A DNA stretch of 64,000 nt, taken from Vibrio bivalvicida. Its GTDB lineage: Bacteria > Pseudomonadota > Gammaproteobacteria > Enterobacterales > Vibrionaceae. Positions 45,867 through 54,913 of the stretch are shown piece after piece (the first letter of the stretch is position 1; the number at the start of each line of letters is the position of its first letter). Location of the stretch: contig NZ_LLEI02000015.1 of the NCBI RefSeq assembly GCF_001399455.2, positions 55,708-119,707 on the forward strand. Direction: 5' to 3'. Below the pieces are notes generated by a model. That model ran no database searches, was not told the DNA's origin, and was given only the letters and a program-made list of their open reading frames with translations. A program made the translations under genes and the position numbers.

Positions 45867-46112
45867 ATGGATATGGTTGAAATTTTAGGTTACGCAGCAT
45901 CAATTATGGTTGCGATTTCACTAACAATGAAAGACATCGTTAGACTACGAGTTTTAAACTTCATTGGTTGTGCATTATTTACTGCTTACGGGCTTATGAT
46001 TGATGCATGGCCTGTCGTTGTAACTAACGGCTTCATCGCATGCGTTAACGTATACTTCCTTGCAAAAATGCAAAGCGAAAAAAAAAGCGAACAAGTTAAA
46101 AGCGCCGCTTAA
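45867..46112 (+). CDS. Small inner-membrane protein (YgjV-like)
   Basis: This 81-residue protein has three hydrophobic stretches (VEILGYAASIMVAISLTM, VLNFIGCALFTAYGLMI, WPVVVTNGFIACVNVYFLA) and a charged Lys/Ser tail. Layout and sequence recall the short YgjV/PQ-loop-like half-transporters, but I would not assign a substrate. A GAGGG ribosome-binding site precedes ATG 45867. Confidence 0.75.
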   Translation: MDMVEILGYAASIMVAISLTMKDIVRLRVLNFIGCALFTAYGLMIDAWPVVVTNGFIACVNVYFLAKMQSEKKSEQVKSAA

Positions 46113-46130
46113 CTAAGCCTAACTATTTAA

Positions 46131-46166
46131 AAAAGCCCCAGATTAGACAGCTAATCTGGGGCTTTT
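46131..46166. terminator. Bidirectional terminator between the YgjV-like gene and the OmpA-like gene
   Basis: A perfect 16-bp stem (AAAAGCCCCAGATTAG / CTAATCTGGGGCTTTT) has loop ACAG, with an A run before and T run after. It serves both convergent genes. Confidence 0.92.
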
Positions 46167-46282
46167 CGTTATGTATAATTTGCTTGAGTCACTTTCCAAC
46201 GACAAAACGCCATGACTGAAAAGCCAAGGCGTTGCGGACAAATCATATTATTGTATCTACAGGATTGTAAAACCTAACGTCC

Positions 46283-46900
46283 TTAATTATTGGCAACAAT
46301 AAACAGGACTTCTACTCGTCGGTTACACGCTTTGCCTGTTTTGGTTTTATTGCTACAGGCGGGTACATATTCGCCATAGCCACGGGTGAATATGGAATCC
46401 ATCGCAACATTGTTACGCACCAACTGCTGTTTGACTGCTGTCGCACGCTTTACTGAAAGTTTGTCATTCAATGAAGGAGCACCAGTGCTATCCGCATGTC
46501 CGTCGATAACGATATCGATACCAGGCTGCGTCGCGAGGTAGCTTCCCATCATGTTCAACCAATATTTAGAGTCTGGTGATACGTGTGATGAGCCAGTATT
46601 AAACTTTATGGTGTCTTTGAGTTTAACCATAACGTGATTCCCTGGTAGTATTTCATAATCGACACCGTTGCTAACCAAAAAGCTCTGCAGATCACTGTAG
46701 CTTTGTGTTCTCTGCTGCCCCATAGGTCCTTTCACACCAGACGAAACAATTACCGGCGCTACACCCCATTCAGGGTAGCGAACTTCAAAGTCAGATGTCG
46801 GTGCAGTATCGAGAAGATCACCACCTAATAGAGTCATGTCCTTTGGTAGGCTGCCACACCCTGCAAGTGCGAGAATTAAAGGAAAGATTAAGTACTTCAT
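46283..46900 (-). CDS. OmpA-family peptidoglycan-binding lipoprotein
   Basis: This 205-residue protein has a lipoprotein signal (MKYLIFPLILALAGC, lipobox LAGC). A C-terminal OmpA/Pal domain includes IVIDGHADSTGAPSLNDKLS, KRATAVKQQLVRNN and RGYGEYVPACSNKT, with the final NRRVEVLF. It should be anchored in the outer membrane and bind peptidoglycan. ATG at 46900 is chosen because it gives the lipobox; an in-frame start 10 codons upstream would spoil the signal. Residues 30-100 match nothing I know. Confidence 0.88.
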   Translation of the reverse strand: MKYLIFPLILALAGCGSLPKDMTLLGGDLLDTAPTSDFEVRYPEWGVAPVIVSSGVKGPMGQQRTQSYSDLQSFLVSNGVDYEILPGNHVMVKLKDTIKFNTGSSHVSPDSKYWLNMMGSYLATQPGIDIVIDGHADSTGAPSLNDKLSVKRATAVKQQLVRNNVAMDSIFTRGYGEYVPACSNKTKTGKACNRRVEVLFIVANN

Positions 46901-47177
46901 TGATTCACCGTAAGTTCCATGCCGATACATTATCTATATCGGCAATCTCGCTGTTACTTTAGCCAACAGGCAAACTTTTTTTCTTACATGTTAAATGTAG
47001 TGGCTATCGCACATTCCTTATTCAAATTTCATCTTTCGAAATACAATTATCATTCAATCCTCTATGGGCGTAGTTTCGCTTCGGCTTCGGAACAAGTAGA
47101 ATCTATACACTGATAATTCACGAGTAAACGAATTAAGCCACGGGGCTTTGTTTACCTGCGACAAATAGAGAAACCAA

Positions 47178-47798
47178 ATGAAAAAGATTGCGTCATTTCT
47201 GATAATTGTAGTTGCGGCCTTGATCGTAGGCTGTTCCGATAACTCTCAACCCGTAGAGGGAAAACAATACCAACAATTGCCGACCAACCTCTCAACGTTT
47301 AAGCTTCCTCAGGTGACAGAGGTTTTCTCGCTAAATTGTGGTCATTGCCGTCAAATGGAAAACGAAATTCCCGAGATAGAGAAGCTAACAGGCCAAAGCA
47401 TCGGCAAAGTTCATGTGACCTTCAATGAAAGCGCTCAAATTGGAGCGATGATTTATTATGCCGCTGAGATGCAGTTAGGTAACAAGCCCGATCATACCAT
47501 GATGAGCGAAATGTTTACTGCAATTCAAATGGGAGACGGTGCAACTCCGGCAGAAAAAAAGGCTGCACTGGATTTGGTTTTCCACAGCCGCGACTTGATC
47601 AGCCCATATGACTTTAACGAAGAGCAGCAACAACAGCTTTTTGCTGCCATGCAAATTGCCGACGATATTACGACCAAAGGTCAAATTAACGCTGTTCCTA
47701 CTTTTATTGTAAATGGCAAATACCAAATCATGACTAGCGGACATCAGGATGTAGCGGGCATTGCCAGCACAATTAATTTCTTACTTACTCAACCTTAA
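47178..47798 (+). CDS. DsbA-like thiol:disulfide lipoprotein
   Basis: This 206-residue thioredoxin-fold protein has a lipobox (ALIVGC, Cys19), so it is a membrane-anchored periplasmic protein. The active site is C54-GH-C57, the cis-proline loop is [10 protein letters not shown], and a helical insertion lies between them, as in DsbA. The anchor and shortened start differ from soluble DsbA. It is followed after 17 bases by an FKBP-type isomerase, giving an envelope-folding operon. Confidence 0.88.
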   Translation: MKKIASFLIIVVAALIVGCSDNSQPVEGKQYQQLPTNLSTFKLPQVTEVFSLNCGHCRQMENEIPEIEKLTGQSIGKVHVTFNESAQIGAMIYYAAEMQLGNKPDHTMMSEMFTAIQMGDGATPAEKKAALDLVFHSRDLISPYDFNEEQQQQLFAAMQIADDITTKGQINAVPTFIVNGKYQIMTSGHQDVAGIASTINFLLTQP

Positions 47799-47815
47799 TT
47801 CAACGGATAGTATTT

Positions 47816-48289
47816 ATGTCTAAATTTGTTTTCCCGATTATTATTTTTATATTAGCGGGCTTTTTCATCTACCGTACGTACACAAACCATAAGGCAAGCG
47901 AATCTAACTTCGCGGCAGGTCAAGCTTTCTTACTCGAAAATGAAAAGAAAGAATCGGTTGTAATGACGGAAAGTGGTCTGCAATATGAAGTTCTGCATAA
48001 GGGAGAGGGTACTGAGCATCCAACAACCACAAGCACAGTAAAAGTTCACTATCACGGTACGCTAATTGACGGTACTGTTTTCGATAGTTCTGTTGAACGT
48101 GGTGAGCCAATCAGCTTTAAGCTTAATCAAGTGATAAAAGGCTGGCAAGAAGGCCTTACCTACATGTCTGTAGGTGACAAGTTCCGTCTGTATATCCCTA
48201 GCCCACTTGCATACGGCAAGAACGGTACTGGCCCTATCCCACCAGCGGCGACTCTGATTTTTGACGTTGAGCTACTAGAAATCCAGTAG
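47816..48289 (+). CDS. FKBP-type peptidyl-prolyl isomerase, membrane-anchored
   Basis: This 157-residue protein has an uncleaved N-terminal membrane segment ([19 protein letters not shown]), a short linker and a full FKBP domain ([64 protein letters not shown]). It would catalyse proline isomerisation in the periplasm. Same operon as the DsbA-like lipoprotein. Confidence 0.92.
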   Translation: MSKFVFPIIIFILAGFFIYRTYTNHKASESNFAAGQAFLLENEKKESVVMTESGLQYEVLHKGEGTEHPTTTSTVKVHYHGTLIDGTVFDSSVERGEPISFKLNQVIKGWQEGLTYMSVGDKFRLYIPSPLAYGKNGTGPIPPAATLIFDVELLEIQ

Positions 48290-48310
48290 TTGGATTACGC
48301 CACACGCACA

Positions 48311-48345
48311 AAAAAGCCAATCAACGTTTCGCTGATTGGCTTTTT
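48311..48345 (+). terminator. Terminator of the DsbA-like/FKBP operon
   Basis: AAAAAGCCAATCA and TGATTGGCTTTTT form a 13-bp stem with a 9-base loop and T run. It may also serve the convergent NUDIX gene. Confidence 0.88.
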
Positions 48346-48372
48346 ATTTGTTCATATAACCTCAGCCAACAG

Positions 48373-48765
48373 CTAAGCAAGCTGCTCTTGCATTAAGTGG
48401 CGTTTAATAAACTCAACGTCAGCTTGATAGAAATCATCCAATGGAATTTCTTCTGGCGACATCCAATGAAACGTCTGCTTCCTATCCGCCTCTAACGCAA
48501 GTGGCTCTTGCTGCTCACTTGCATTGAAAATTGCGTAATAGATGCGCCCACCAAAATCGTTTATCGCACTGAACGTAGCGGAGTGTTTAACACTTTTCAT
48601 TTTGGTTTCTTCAAATAGCTCGCGCGCTGCGGCATCGGTACCTGACTCGTTGTCATTGACAGCCCCGCCTGGAAACTCAAAAACCATACCTTTCTTCGCT
48701 CTATAGCGCTCTTGAACCAGTACTTTGCCATTTTTACGTACGACAGCCATCGACAGGTGTTTCAT
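48373..48765 (-). CDS. NUDIX hydrolase
   Basis: This 130-residue protein has the Nudix box GGAVNDNESGTDAAARELFE followed by ETKMKS, matching Gx5Ex7REUxEExGU except for the last glycine position. It hydrolyses nucleoside diphosphate-linked compounds; the substrate is unknown. The Shine-Dalgarno AAAGGAG is well placed. Confidence 0.88.
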   Translation of the reverse strand: MKHLSMAVVRKNGKVLVQERYRAKKGMVFEFPGGAVNDNESGTDAAARELFEETKMKSVKHSATFSAINDFGGRIYYAIFNASEQQEPLALEADRKQTFHWMSPEEIPLDDFYQADVEFIKRHLMQEQLA

Positions 48766-48924
48766 ATATGACTCCTTTCTCGTTATGTTTTCGTAACATC
48801 GCCACTTGTTCGTTTAATAGGGGGAGTGGTAGCAGATGTTCGAATGACCGACCATTTTCGCGAAAATATTAACTCAATCGCATAAAATTCCCACACGTAA
48901 ACGACAAAAACATGATCCAGCAAT

Positions 48925-48959
48925 TAAAAAAGCCAGCACATTATTCGAGTGCTGGCTTT
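48925..48959 (-). terminator. Terminator of the retropepsin-like lipoprotein gene
   Basis: On the minus strand AAAGCCAGCAC and GTGCTGGCTTT form an 11-bp stem with a 9-base loop, followed by a T run. Confidence 0.85.
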
Positions 48960-48980
48960 GTAATTAGTCAATTAGTCGGG

Positions 48981-49637
48981 CTATTTATGTTTATCTTGAA
49001 TGTATTTCTGGCTAACATCGACGACTGCGACATCTTTGAAAAAGCTGCGCCCGAGTAGCAACGGGAAAGTAAGATGCGTTCTATCAGCTAGGGTGAAGTC
49101 TGTTTTTTCTTTTAGATCACCAAGTTGAACCCAAGCTTCGACAACAGCCCGTTTATGGGTATCGTCAGTGCTAGATTGTCGAATTTTAACCCAACGTTTC
49201 ACCGGAAGCGCGATTTCTTTGCTCTTGATTCCATCGTGCTCAACCTTAAACTTAACCCAGTCTTTACCGTCGCGCTCAAACGGGACGATATCGATGGCAC
49301 TGACAGAAGAAGTTGTCGCCCCCGTATCAACACGCGCTCTAAAGCTTTCCTCAAGCCCAGGAACGTATACCCATTCTTCTGCACCTAGCAGCAATTTACC
49401 ATCAGGGGTTTTCTTAGGCTGATCTTTAACGACGGGCGGCTTTGGTTTTTCTTCAGGTTTAGCTGACTTTTCAACCTCTTTTTTAGGTTCCTCTACCTTT
49501 GGTTTTTCAGCCTCTTCTTTCGGCTGTTCGACTTGTGGCTTCTGCTCTGGTTCGACGGGCTGTTGTCCTGTGGTTGAACACGCCATCAAACCACCACTTA
49601 AAAAAAATGGAATCAGTGTTTTCCACGTTTTATTCAT
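48981..49637 (-). CDS. Retropepsin-like aspartic protease lipoprotein (PF05618 type)
   Basis: In this 218-residue protein a lipoprotein signal (lipobox GLMAC) leads into about 50 residues of Glu/Lys/Pro-rich repeats (KPKVEEPKKEVEKS). A domain of about 140 residues follows, with the retropepsin motif ARVDTGATTSS and LLLGRSFF. Databases call the family putative ATP-dependent zinc protease, but the DTG motif points to an aspartic protease fold. The linker probably spans periplasm from the anchored lipid to the peptidoglycan layer. Confidence 0.85.
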   Translation of the reverse strand: MNKTWKTLIPFFLSGGLMACSTTGQQPVEPEQKPQVEQPKEEAEKPKVEEPKKEVEKSAKPEEKPKPPVVKDQPKKTPDGKLLLGAEEWVYVPGLEESFRARVDTGATTSSVSAIDIVPFERDGKDWVKFKVEHDGIKSKEIALPVKRWVKIRQSSTDDTHKRAVVEAWVQLGDLKEKTDFTLADRTHLTFPLLLGRSFFKDVAVVDVSQKYIQDKHK

Positions 49638-49698
49638 TTGTTCACCTAACTCAACAAAACAGAAGTGATTAAAATGGGGCCTAACGACCCCATTACAC

Positions 49699-50880
49699 TT
49701 AAGAAACTTTAACTATCGCCTCTGCAACGTAAGGTATGTCCTTTTCAGTCAGACCAGCGATATTGATTCGACCATCACCTACCCCATAAATGCCATATTC
49801 TTCACGGAGTTGCGTCATCTGGTCTTGGCTAAAGCCTAGCACAGTAAACATACCTTTGTGACTGTCTATAAAGTCGAATTGTGAAGTATTTTGGCTATTT
49901 CTCAATTCATCACATAAAGTCTGGCGGAGGTTAACTAAACGCTGCTGCATTTCACTTAGCTCTTGTTTCCAAACTTGAGTCAGCCGCTCATTCTGCAAAA
50001 TGGTCTTGACCAATGCCGCACCATGGTCAGGTGGCATAGTGTAAGTCGCGCGTGCGAGCGTCAATAGCTTACCTTTTGCGTTGTTCACATCACTCTGTGA
50101 CTTGCCTACCACAACGGCAGCACCAGTACGCTCACGATATAAGCCAAAGTTTTTAGAACAAGACGTGGTAATCAGCATTTCTTCGACGTTATCGGCCATA
50201 AAACGTAGACCTTTTGCGTCTTCCTCTAAGCCATCACCAAAGCCCTGATACGCGATATCGACAAAAGGAATGAAGCCATTTTTCTGAGACAGTTCAGTGA
50301 TTGCTTGCCAAGCAGAAAAATCGATATCTGCACCAGTTGGATTGTGGCAACAACCGTGTAGTAAAACGACATCATCTGGGCCTGCTTGAGACAAATCAAA
50401 CATCATCTGATCGACATCAACTTGCTTGGTTTCAGGGCTAAAGTAGCGGTAGTGTTTAACTTTTAATCCAGCAGCTTCCATAACCGGGCGGTGGTTTACG
50501 TAACTTGGATTAGAGATCCATACCGTGGTATTTGGCTGGGCAACTTTCATCAAGTCACCAAGCATACGCAGCGCGCCACTCGCGCCCGGTGTCTGTATAG
50601 CAGCAACACGATCCATTGCTGACGTGCCAGTGAGGAGTAAGCTAACCATTGACTGGTTAAACTCTTCACAGCCTGCAAGGCCAACATAAGATTTAGTTTT
50701 TTGCTCAGCGACAACGATATCTTGCGCTTGAGAAATTGCTTTCATGACTGGCGTTTCACCAGCGCTGTTTTTGTATACCCCAATGCCAAGATCAACTTTG
50801 TCAGCACGCGGGTCATTGCGGTATGCAACAGATAAAGAAAGAATAGGATCCAATGTAGGAGTCGGTAAATGAGAGAACAT
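49699..50880 (-). CDS. Aromatic/aspartate aminotransferase, class I
   Basis: This 393-residue PLP enzyme has LGIGVYKNSAGETPVM, TPGASGALRML, NPSYVNHRPVM, HGCCHNPTGAD (the N-P-T-G segment), VDIAYQGFG, the PLP lysine in SCSKNFGLYRERTGA, and the C-terminal GRINIAGL. Class Ia; AspC and TyrB are hard to separate by eye. The ATG at 50880 aligns with the usual MF start; a GTG three codons earlier has a badly spaced ribosome-binding site. Confidence 0.88.
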   Translation of the reverse strand: MFSHLPTPTLDPILSLSVAYRNDPRADKVDLGIGVYKNSAGETPVMKAISQAQDIVVAEQKTKSYVGLAGCEEFNQSMVSLLLTGTSAMDRVAAIQTPGASGALRMLGDLMKVAQPNTTVWISNPSYVNHRPVMEAAGLKVKHYRYFSPETKQVDVDQMMFDLSQAGPDDVVLLHGCCHNPTGADIDFSAWQAITELSQKNGFIPFVDIAYQGFGDGLEEDAKGLRFMADNVEEMLITTSCSKNFGLYRERTGAAVVVGKSQSDVNNAKGKLLTLARATYTMPPDHGAALVKTILQNERLTQVWKQELSEMQQRLVNLRQTLCDELRNSQNTSQFDFIDSHKGMFTVLGFSQDQMTQLREEYGIYGVGDGRINIAGLTEKDIPYVAEAIVKVS

Positions 50881-51054
50881 GAAAGTCACAACCCTTTGAA
50901 ATTCAAGTAACGGACTTCAACTTACCATCTAATCGATAGATCTAGAAATAAAATTTCATCCTGTCAGAGCAAAACAGGATAAAAAACCATTCGGGTTAAC
51001 AATTATTTAACTTTTGCATTTCCAATAGAGATATCTACTGGTCGATTTTGAACA

Positions 51055-51522
51055 CTACAGCTTAAAGCTATGGATGATTTGGTTCGAGCTCCCACGCCAC
51101 TCTAAGTTTAAGTCTCGTTTGTCCTGCTCATATTTGCCATCAATCAGGCTATCAATGTACTGAGTAATTTCCCTTTGCTCGTCACTTAGCTCAGCAAGCG
51201 TATAGCCCGTCCAGACCCAAATGTCTTTATCCGGGCATTCTTGTCGAACGCGTTTAACCAGTTTTAGAATATGTGGCACATTTGCAGGATGAAGCGGATC
51301 GCCGCCCGACAGTGACAAACCTCTGCGCTTTATTCTTGTATCATTCAGATCAGCGACAATTTGGTCTTCCGCCTCTTGGGTGAACAACACACCAGAATCT
51401 AATCGTTGCGTCGATTGGTTGTAACACCCTCGGCACTGGTGAACGCAACCCGACACAAACAGCGTACATCGGGTACCCGGTCCGTTAACAACGTCGATTG
51501 GATAATACTGGTGGTAGTTCAT
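51055..51522 (-). CDS. nrdG: Anaerobic ribonucleotide reductase activating protein NrdG
   Basis: This 155-residue radical SAM enzyme has the cluster motif CVHQCRGC (CxxxCxxC), the SAM-binding GGDPL and an N-terminal YYPIDVVNGPGTR. It uses S-adenosylmethionine to make the glycyl radical on NrdD. It follows nrdD on the same strand after a hairpin. Confidence 0.96.
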   Translation of the reverse strand: MNYHQYYPIDVVNGPGTRCTLFVSGCVHQCRGCYNQSTQRLDSGVLFTQEAEDQIVADLNDTRIKRRGLSLSGGDPLHPANVPHILKLVKRVRQECPDKDIWVWTGYTLAELSDEQREITQYIDSLIDGKYEQDKRDLNLEWRGSSNQIIHSFKL

Positions 51523-51544
51523 GATATCGCTCTTTAAATAAAAT

Positions 51545-51565
51545 GAGCCCTAACATCTAGGGCTC
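51545..51565 (-). terminator. Hairpin between nrdD and nrdG
   Basis: GAGCCCTA and TAGGGCTC form a perfect 8-bp stem with loop of five bases. On the minus strand ATTTTATTT follows. It may be a partial terminator that lowers nrdG expression relative to nrdD. Confidence 0.6.
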
Positions 51566-51591
51566 GATTAGAAGTCGTTTCTTGCGAAAAA

Positions 51592-53712
51592 TTACAGGTG
51601 CTTCACGCGTCGTTTCACTTCTTCTTGCTTGCCGAAGTTGAACGGTCTTGCATCTGGACTGCCTAGGTAGCCACAAACACGTCGAGTAACCGAAACTTTG
51701 GTCGAATCGTGATTACCACAGCTTGGGCAGGTGAATCCTTTGCTCGTACAATCAAACTCGCCGTTGTAACCACACTCATAACACTCGTCGATCGGTGTAT
51801 TGGTGCCGTAATAAGGAACGCGGCTATAGCTGTAATCCCAAACGTTTTCTAGCGCTTCAATGTTACGCTGCATATTTGGAAACTCGCCGTAACAAATAAA
51901 GCCACCACTTGAGATGTACGGATACGGCATTTCAAAATCGATCTTATCATATGGGTTAACCTTCTTCTCAACATCAAGATGGAAGCTGTTTGTGTAGTAA
52001 CCCTTGTCTGTTACCCCTTTGATAACACCAAACTCTTTAGTGTCAATTCGGCAGAATCGGCTGCACAAGTTTTCACTTGGCGTTCCGTATAGGCTATAGC
52101 CATAACCAGATTCTTCAGCCCACTGATTCACTTTTTCTTTCAAATACTTAACGATATCAACTGCTTTCTGACGTAATGCAGAATCATCGTATACATGCGT
52201 TTCGTCACCGAACAGCGCATTAATGGTTTCATGGATGCCGATGTAACCTAGTGAAATTGAAGCGCGTCCGTTTTTGAAGATATTGGCAATTGGCTCGTCA
52301 CCCTTCAAACGAACACCACAAGCCCCTTCCATGTATAGAATTGGAGCAACACGGGCTTTTACATTTTCTAGACGCGAGATACGCGTCTCAAGCGCGCGAC
52401 GAGCAAGATTTAAACGCTCATCAAGAAGTTTATAAAACTGCTTCTCATCACGATTAGCCGCGATAGCAATTCTCGGCAGATTCAAGCTCACCACACCTAG
52501 GTTGTTACGACCTTCATGGATAAGCTCGCCGTTTTCTTCATAAGTACCTAAGAAGCTACGACAACCCATCGGCGTTTTAAATGAACCAGTAATTTCAACC
52601 ACTTTGTCGTAGTTAAGAATATCTGGGTACATACGTTTAGAGGCACATTCAAGCGCAAGTTGCTTAATGTCGTAGTTTGGGTCTTCCGACTTGTGATTCA
52701 AACCATCTTTGATGCCAAATACTAGTTTAGGGAACACCGCTGTCTTACGATTTTTACCTAGCCCCGCGATACGGTTCTTCAGAATTGATTGTTGAATGAG
52801 TCGCGAAGCCCAGCTTGTACCTAGACCAAAACCAAAGGTTACAAACGGTGTTTGGCCATTCGCTGTGTGTAGTGTGTTGACTTCATACTCTAGAGATTGA
52901 AACGCGTCATAACATTCCTTTTCAGTTCGCGATGTAGCGAACGCTTCTGGATTTGGAATATCCCACTCTTTTGCGATCTCTAGGTGTTTGTGATAACTCG
53001 CCATCACATAGGGTTCAAGTACTTCGTCAATCCGATTGATCGTCGTGCCACCGTATATATGACTCGCCACTTGCGCGATGATCTGCGCGGTAACCGCTGT
53101 CGCAGTAGAGATGGATTTAGGCGTATCAATCTCAGCGTTACCCATCTTAAAGCCGTGAGTTAGCATGCCTTTTAAATCAATCAGCATACAGTTAAACATT
53201 GGGAAGAACGGCGCGTAATCTAAATCGTGGTAGTGAATATCGCCCACTTCATGAGCTTGAACGATATCACGCGGTAAAATGTGTGTCTTCGCGTAGTGCT
53301 TCGCTACAATGCCAGCCAGTAAATCACGCTGAGTAGGGATAACCTTGCCATCTTTATTCGCATTTTCGTTGATTAAATCAACATTGCTTTCTTCAATTAA
53401 GCCTTCGATCTCACGGGTCAACGCACTTTGTTTTTCGCGCGCAATATCACGATCATGTCGATATTCGATGTAAGCACGGGCAAGCGACTTATAAGGCCCT
53501 TGCATTAGCTCATTTTCTACTAAGGTTTGGATGTCATTGATGTGTACTTCATCGTGATCTTTTAGCTGAAGCTCAACCGCAAGTGCTACATTCAGTGCAT
53601 AAATTGCGATTTCTTTATCAACGTGCTCTGCTGCCGATTCCACTGCAGCTTGAATACGATCCCTGCTAAACGGAGCTCTAGAGCCATCACGCTTGATTAC
53701 GATTGGTTTCAC
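51592..53712 (-). CDS. nrdD: Anaerobic ribonucleoside-triphosphate reductase NrdD
   Basis: This 706-residue class III reductase makes deoxynucleotides without oxygen. It has an N-terminal ATP-cone (VIKRDGSRAPFSRDRIQAAV). Near the C-terminus are the zinc-site cysteines CYECGYNGEFDC and CPSCG, and the radical glycine is Gly681 in RRVCGYLGSPDARP. The start is GTG with AAGGAG five bases upstream. The control region carries NrdR, DnaA and FNR sites. Confidence 0.97.
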   Translation of the reverse strand: MKPIVIKRDGSRAPFSRDRIQAAVESAAEHVDKEIAIYALNVALAVELQLKDHDEVHINDIQTLVENELMQGPYKSLARAYIEYRHDRDIAREKQSALTREIEGLIEESNVDLINENANKDGKVIPTQRDLLAGIVAKHYAKTHILPRDIVQAHEVGDIHYHDLDYAPFFPMFNCMLIDLKGMLTHGFKMGNAEIDTPKSISTATAVTAQIIAQVASHIYGGTTINRIDEVLEPYVMASYHKHLEIAKEWDIPNPEAFATSRTEKECYDAFQSLEYEVNTLHTANGQTPFVTFGFGLGTSWASRLIQQSILKNRIAGLGKNRKTAVFPKLVFGIKDGLNHKSEDPNYDIKQLALECASKRMYPDILNYDKVVEITGSFKTPMGCRSFLGTYEENGELIHEGRNNLGVVSLNLPRIAIAANRDEKQFYKLLDERLNLARRALETRISRLENVKARVAPILYMEGACGVRLKGDEPIANIFKNGRASISLGYIGIHETINALFGDETHVYDDSALRQKAVDIVKYLKEKVNQWAEESGYGYSLYGTPSENLCSRFCRIDTKEFGVIKGVTDKGYYTNSFHLDVEKKVNPYDKIDFEMPYPYISSGGFICYGEFPNMQRNIEALENVWDYSYSRVPYYGTNTPIDECYECGYNGEFDCTSKGFTCPSCGNHDSTKVSVTRRVCGYLGSPDARPFNFGKQEEVKRRVKHL

Positions 53713-53743
53713 CTTTTCTCCTTACCCCAGCATACTCACAGAG

Positions 53744-53752
53744 TTATCCACA
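53744..53752 (+). promoter_or_regulatory. Consensus DnaA box upstream of nrdD
   Basis: TTATCCACA is a perfect DnaA box 32 bases before the nrdD start, directly beside the NrdR boxes. DnaA is a known regulator of aerobic nrdAB in E. coli; a role here is inference. Confidence 0.55.
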
Positions 53753-53755
53753 AAC

Positions 53756-53802
53756 ACACTATATAGGGCGGTTTATTATTCGACTAACACTATATATTGT
53801 GG
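53756..53802. promoter_or_regulatory. Pair of NrdR boxes upstream of nrdD
   Basis: ACACTATATATTGTGG (53787-53802) matches the NrdR box consensus ACAC-W-ATATW-W-GTGT closely. ACACTATATAGGGCGG (53756-53771) is a weaker copy. Their starts are 31 bases apart, three helical turns, the usual spacing for NrdR repression. Confidence 0.75.
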
Positions 53803-53833
53803 CGTATTTAACGAAATGACACAGGAGAAAGTA

Positions 53834-53847
53834 TTGATTTCGATCAA
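53834..53847. promoter_or_regulatory. Consensus FNR box upstream of nrdD
   Basis: TTGAT-TTCG-ATCAA is a perfect match to the FNR consensus. It lies about 130 bases before the nrdD start and about 160 before the divergent nuclease gene. Anaerobic activation of nrdDG by FNR is known in E. coli. Confidence 0.8.
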
Positions 53848-54005
53848 TAAAATTAGACCCTCGCTCAAGATCAAATCGATCTTAGTGGCACTGATCTCAG
53901 TTGGAAAGAAAATGATGAAAATTAGAAAAATGCAACAAATCCTACTTGCATTTTTGGGATGTCTTGTAGCATAAAGGCTGCAATATATTTCATTGAGTTA
54001 AGCCT

Positions 54006-54893
54006 ATGCTACCCCCTAAAAGTTGGTCACTTTTTGTTTCGCTGTTATGTTTGCTGTCTTTCTATTCTAGCGCCAACGACTCCGTTTATGCGACTTGGAA
54101 TATCGAATGGTTGAGCAACACGCCTTCAGAGAAATTTTCGTCTTCACAGCGAAACGAAGATGACTACTTCGCCTTAAGCCGTCATTTTGCTTCTATTGCT
54201 CCTCAAGTTCTCGCCTTTCAAGAGGTCAACGACCCTATCGCGCTAAAGCGCGTGATTGGCTCAGACTATCAGCTGTTTTTTTCACAAAGAAGCTTGCCTA
54301 CCAATAAAAAGCATCAGTTTGATGAGATTAATCAATACACAGGATTTGCGGTAAAGAAAGGAATAAACGTTTTTAATCGCGAAGATATCCATCTCGATAG
54401 CAGTAGCAACAGCAAACTAAGATTTGCGACTTATATTGTGCTAAACCCAAACAGTAGTAATCCAATCCATGCTTTGTCTGTACACTTAAAAGCTCGTTGC
54501 TCTGGTGCTTATCGTAATAGTCGCGATTGTAAAACGCTAAAACAACAAGGGAAAACCCTAAATCATTGGATTAAAGAGCGAGAGTCGAGCGGTGAATCTT
54601 ACGTTATATTGGGCGATTTTAACCATAACCTCAGTTACCAAGGCGACTGGCTATGGAAAGAAATGACCCAAGGTACCTCTGCTCACCTCGCATCAAAACA
54701 GACCAAAGCTGAGTGCAAAGTTAAATCGCGTAACAACCCAAAAAGGACTCACCAATTCAGGTCATTGATTGATCATATCGTTGTTAGCGAAGCACTCGCG
54801 ACAACAAAGCCTGAGCAAATCGTTTTTCCAGTGCCAGATGTCCTCGAATATACACTGAGCGATCACTGTCCACTGAGCATGCAAATACATTAG
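54006..54893 (+). CDS. Secreted endonuclease/exonuclease/phosphatase-family protein
   Basis: This 295-residue protein has a signal peptide (MLPPKSWSLFVSLLCLLSFY...SSA) and an EEP (DNase I-like) domain. The metal and catalytic residues are visible: TWNIEWL (Asn), AFQEVND (Glu), SVHLKARC (His), LGDFNHN (Asp, Asn), LIDHIVVS (Asp-His) and LSDHCPL (Asp-His). It may be a secreted nuclease or a phosphodiesterase. Two cysteine pairs may form disulfides. Confidence 0.88.
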   Translation: MLPPKSWSLFVSLLCLLSFYSSANDSVYATWNIEWLSNTPSEKFSSSQRNEDDYFALSRHFASIAPQVLAFQEVNDPIALKRVIGSDYQLFFSQRSLPTNKKHQFDEINQYTGFAVKKGINVFNREDIHLDSSSNSKLRFATYIVLNPNSSNPIHALSVHLKARCSGAYRNSRDCKTLKQQGKTLNHWIKERESSGESYVILGDFNHNLSYQGDWLWKEMTQGTSAHLASKQTKAECKVKSRNNPKRTHQFRSLIDHIVVSEALATTKPEQIVFPVPDVLEYTLSDHCPLSMQIH

Positions 54894-54913
54894 GGGCTGT
54901 TTATCTTTTGTGG

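Noticed and set aside
46919..47113. 64-codon plus-strand ORF upstream of the DsbA-like gene
   Set aside because: No good start signal, mixed composition, no family; it overlaps the promoter region of the OmpA-like lipoprotein gene.
53693..53974. 93-codon plus-strand ORF over the nrdD control region
   Set aside because: It overlaps the nrdD start and covers the DnaA, NrdR and FNR sites, has no ribosome-binding site, and matches no family.
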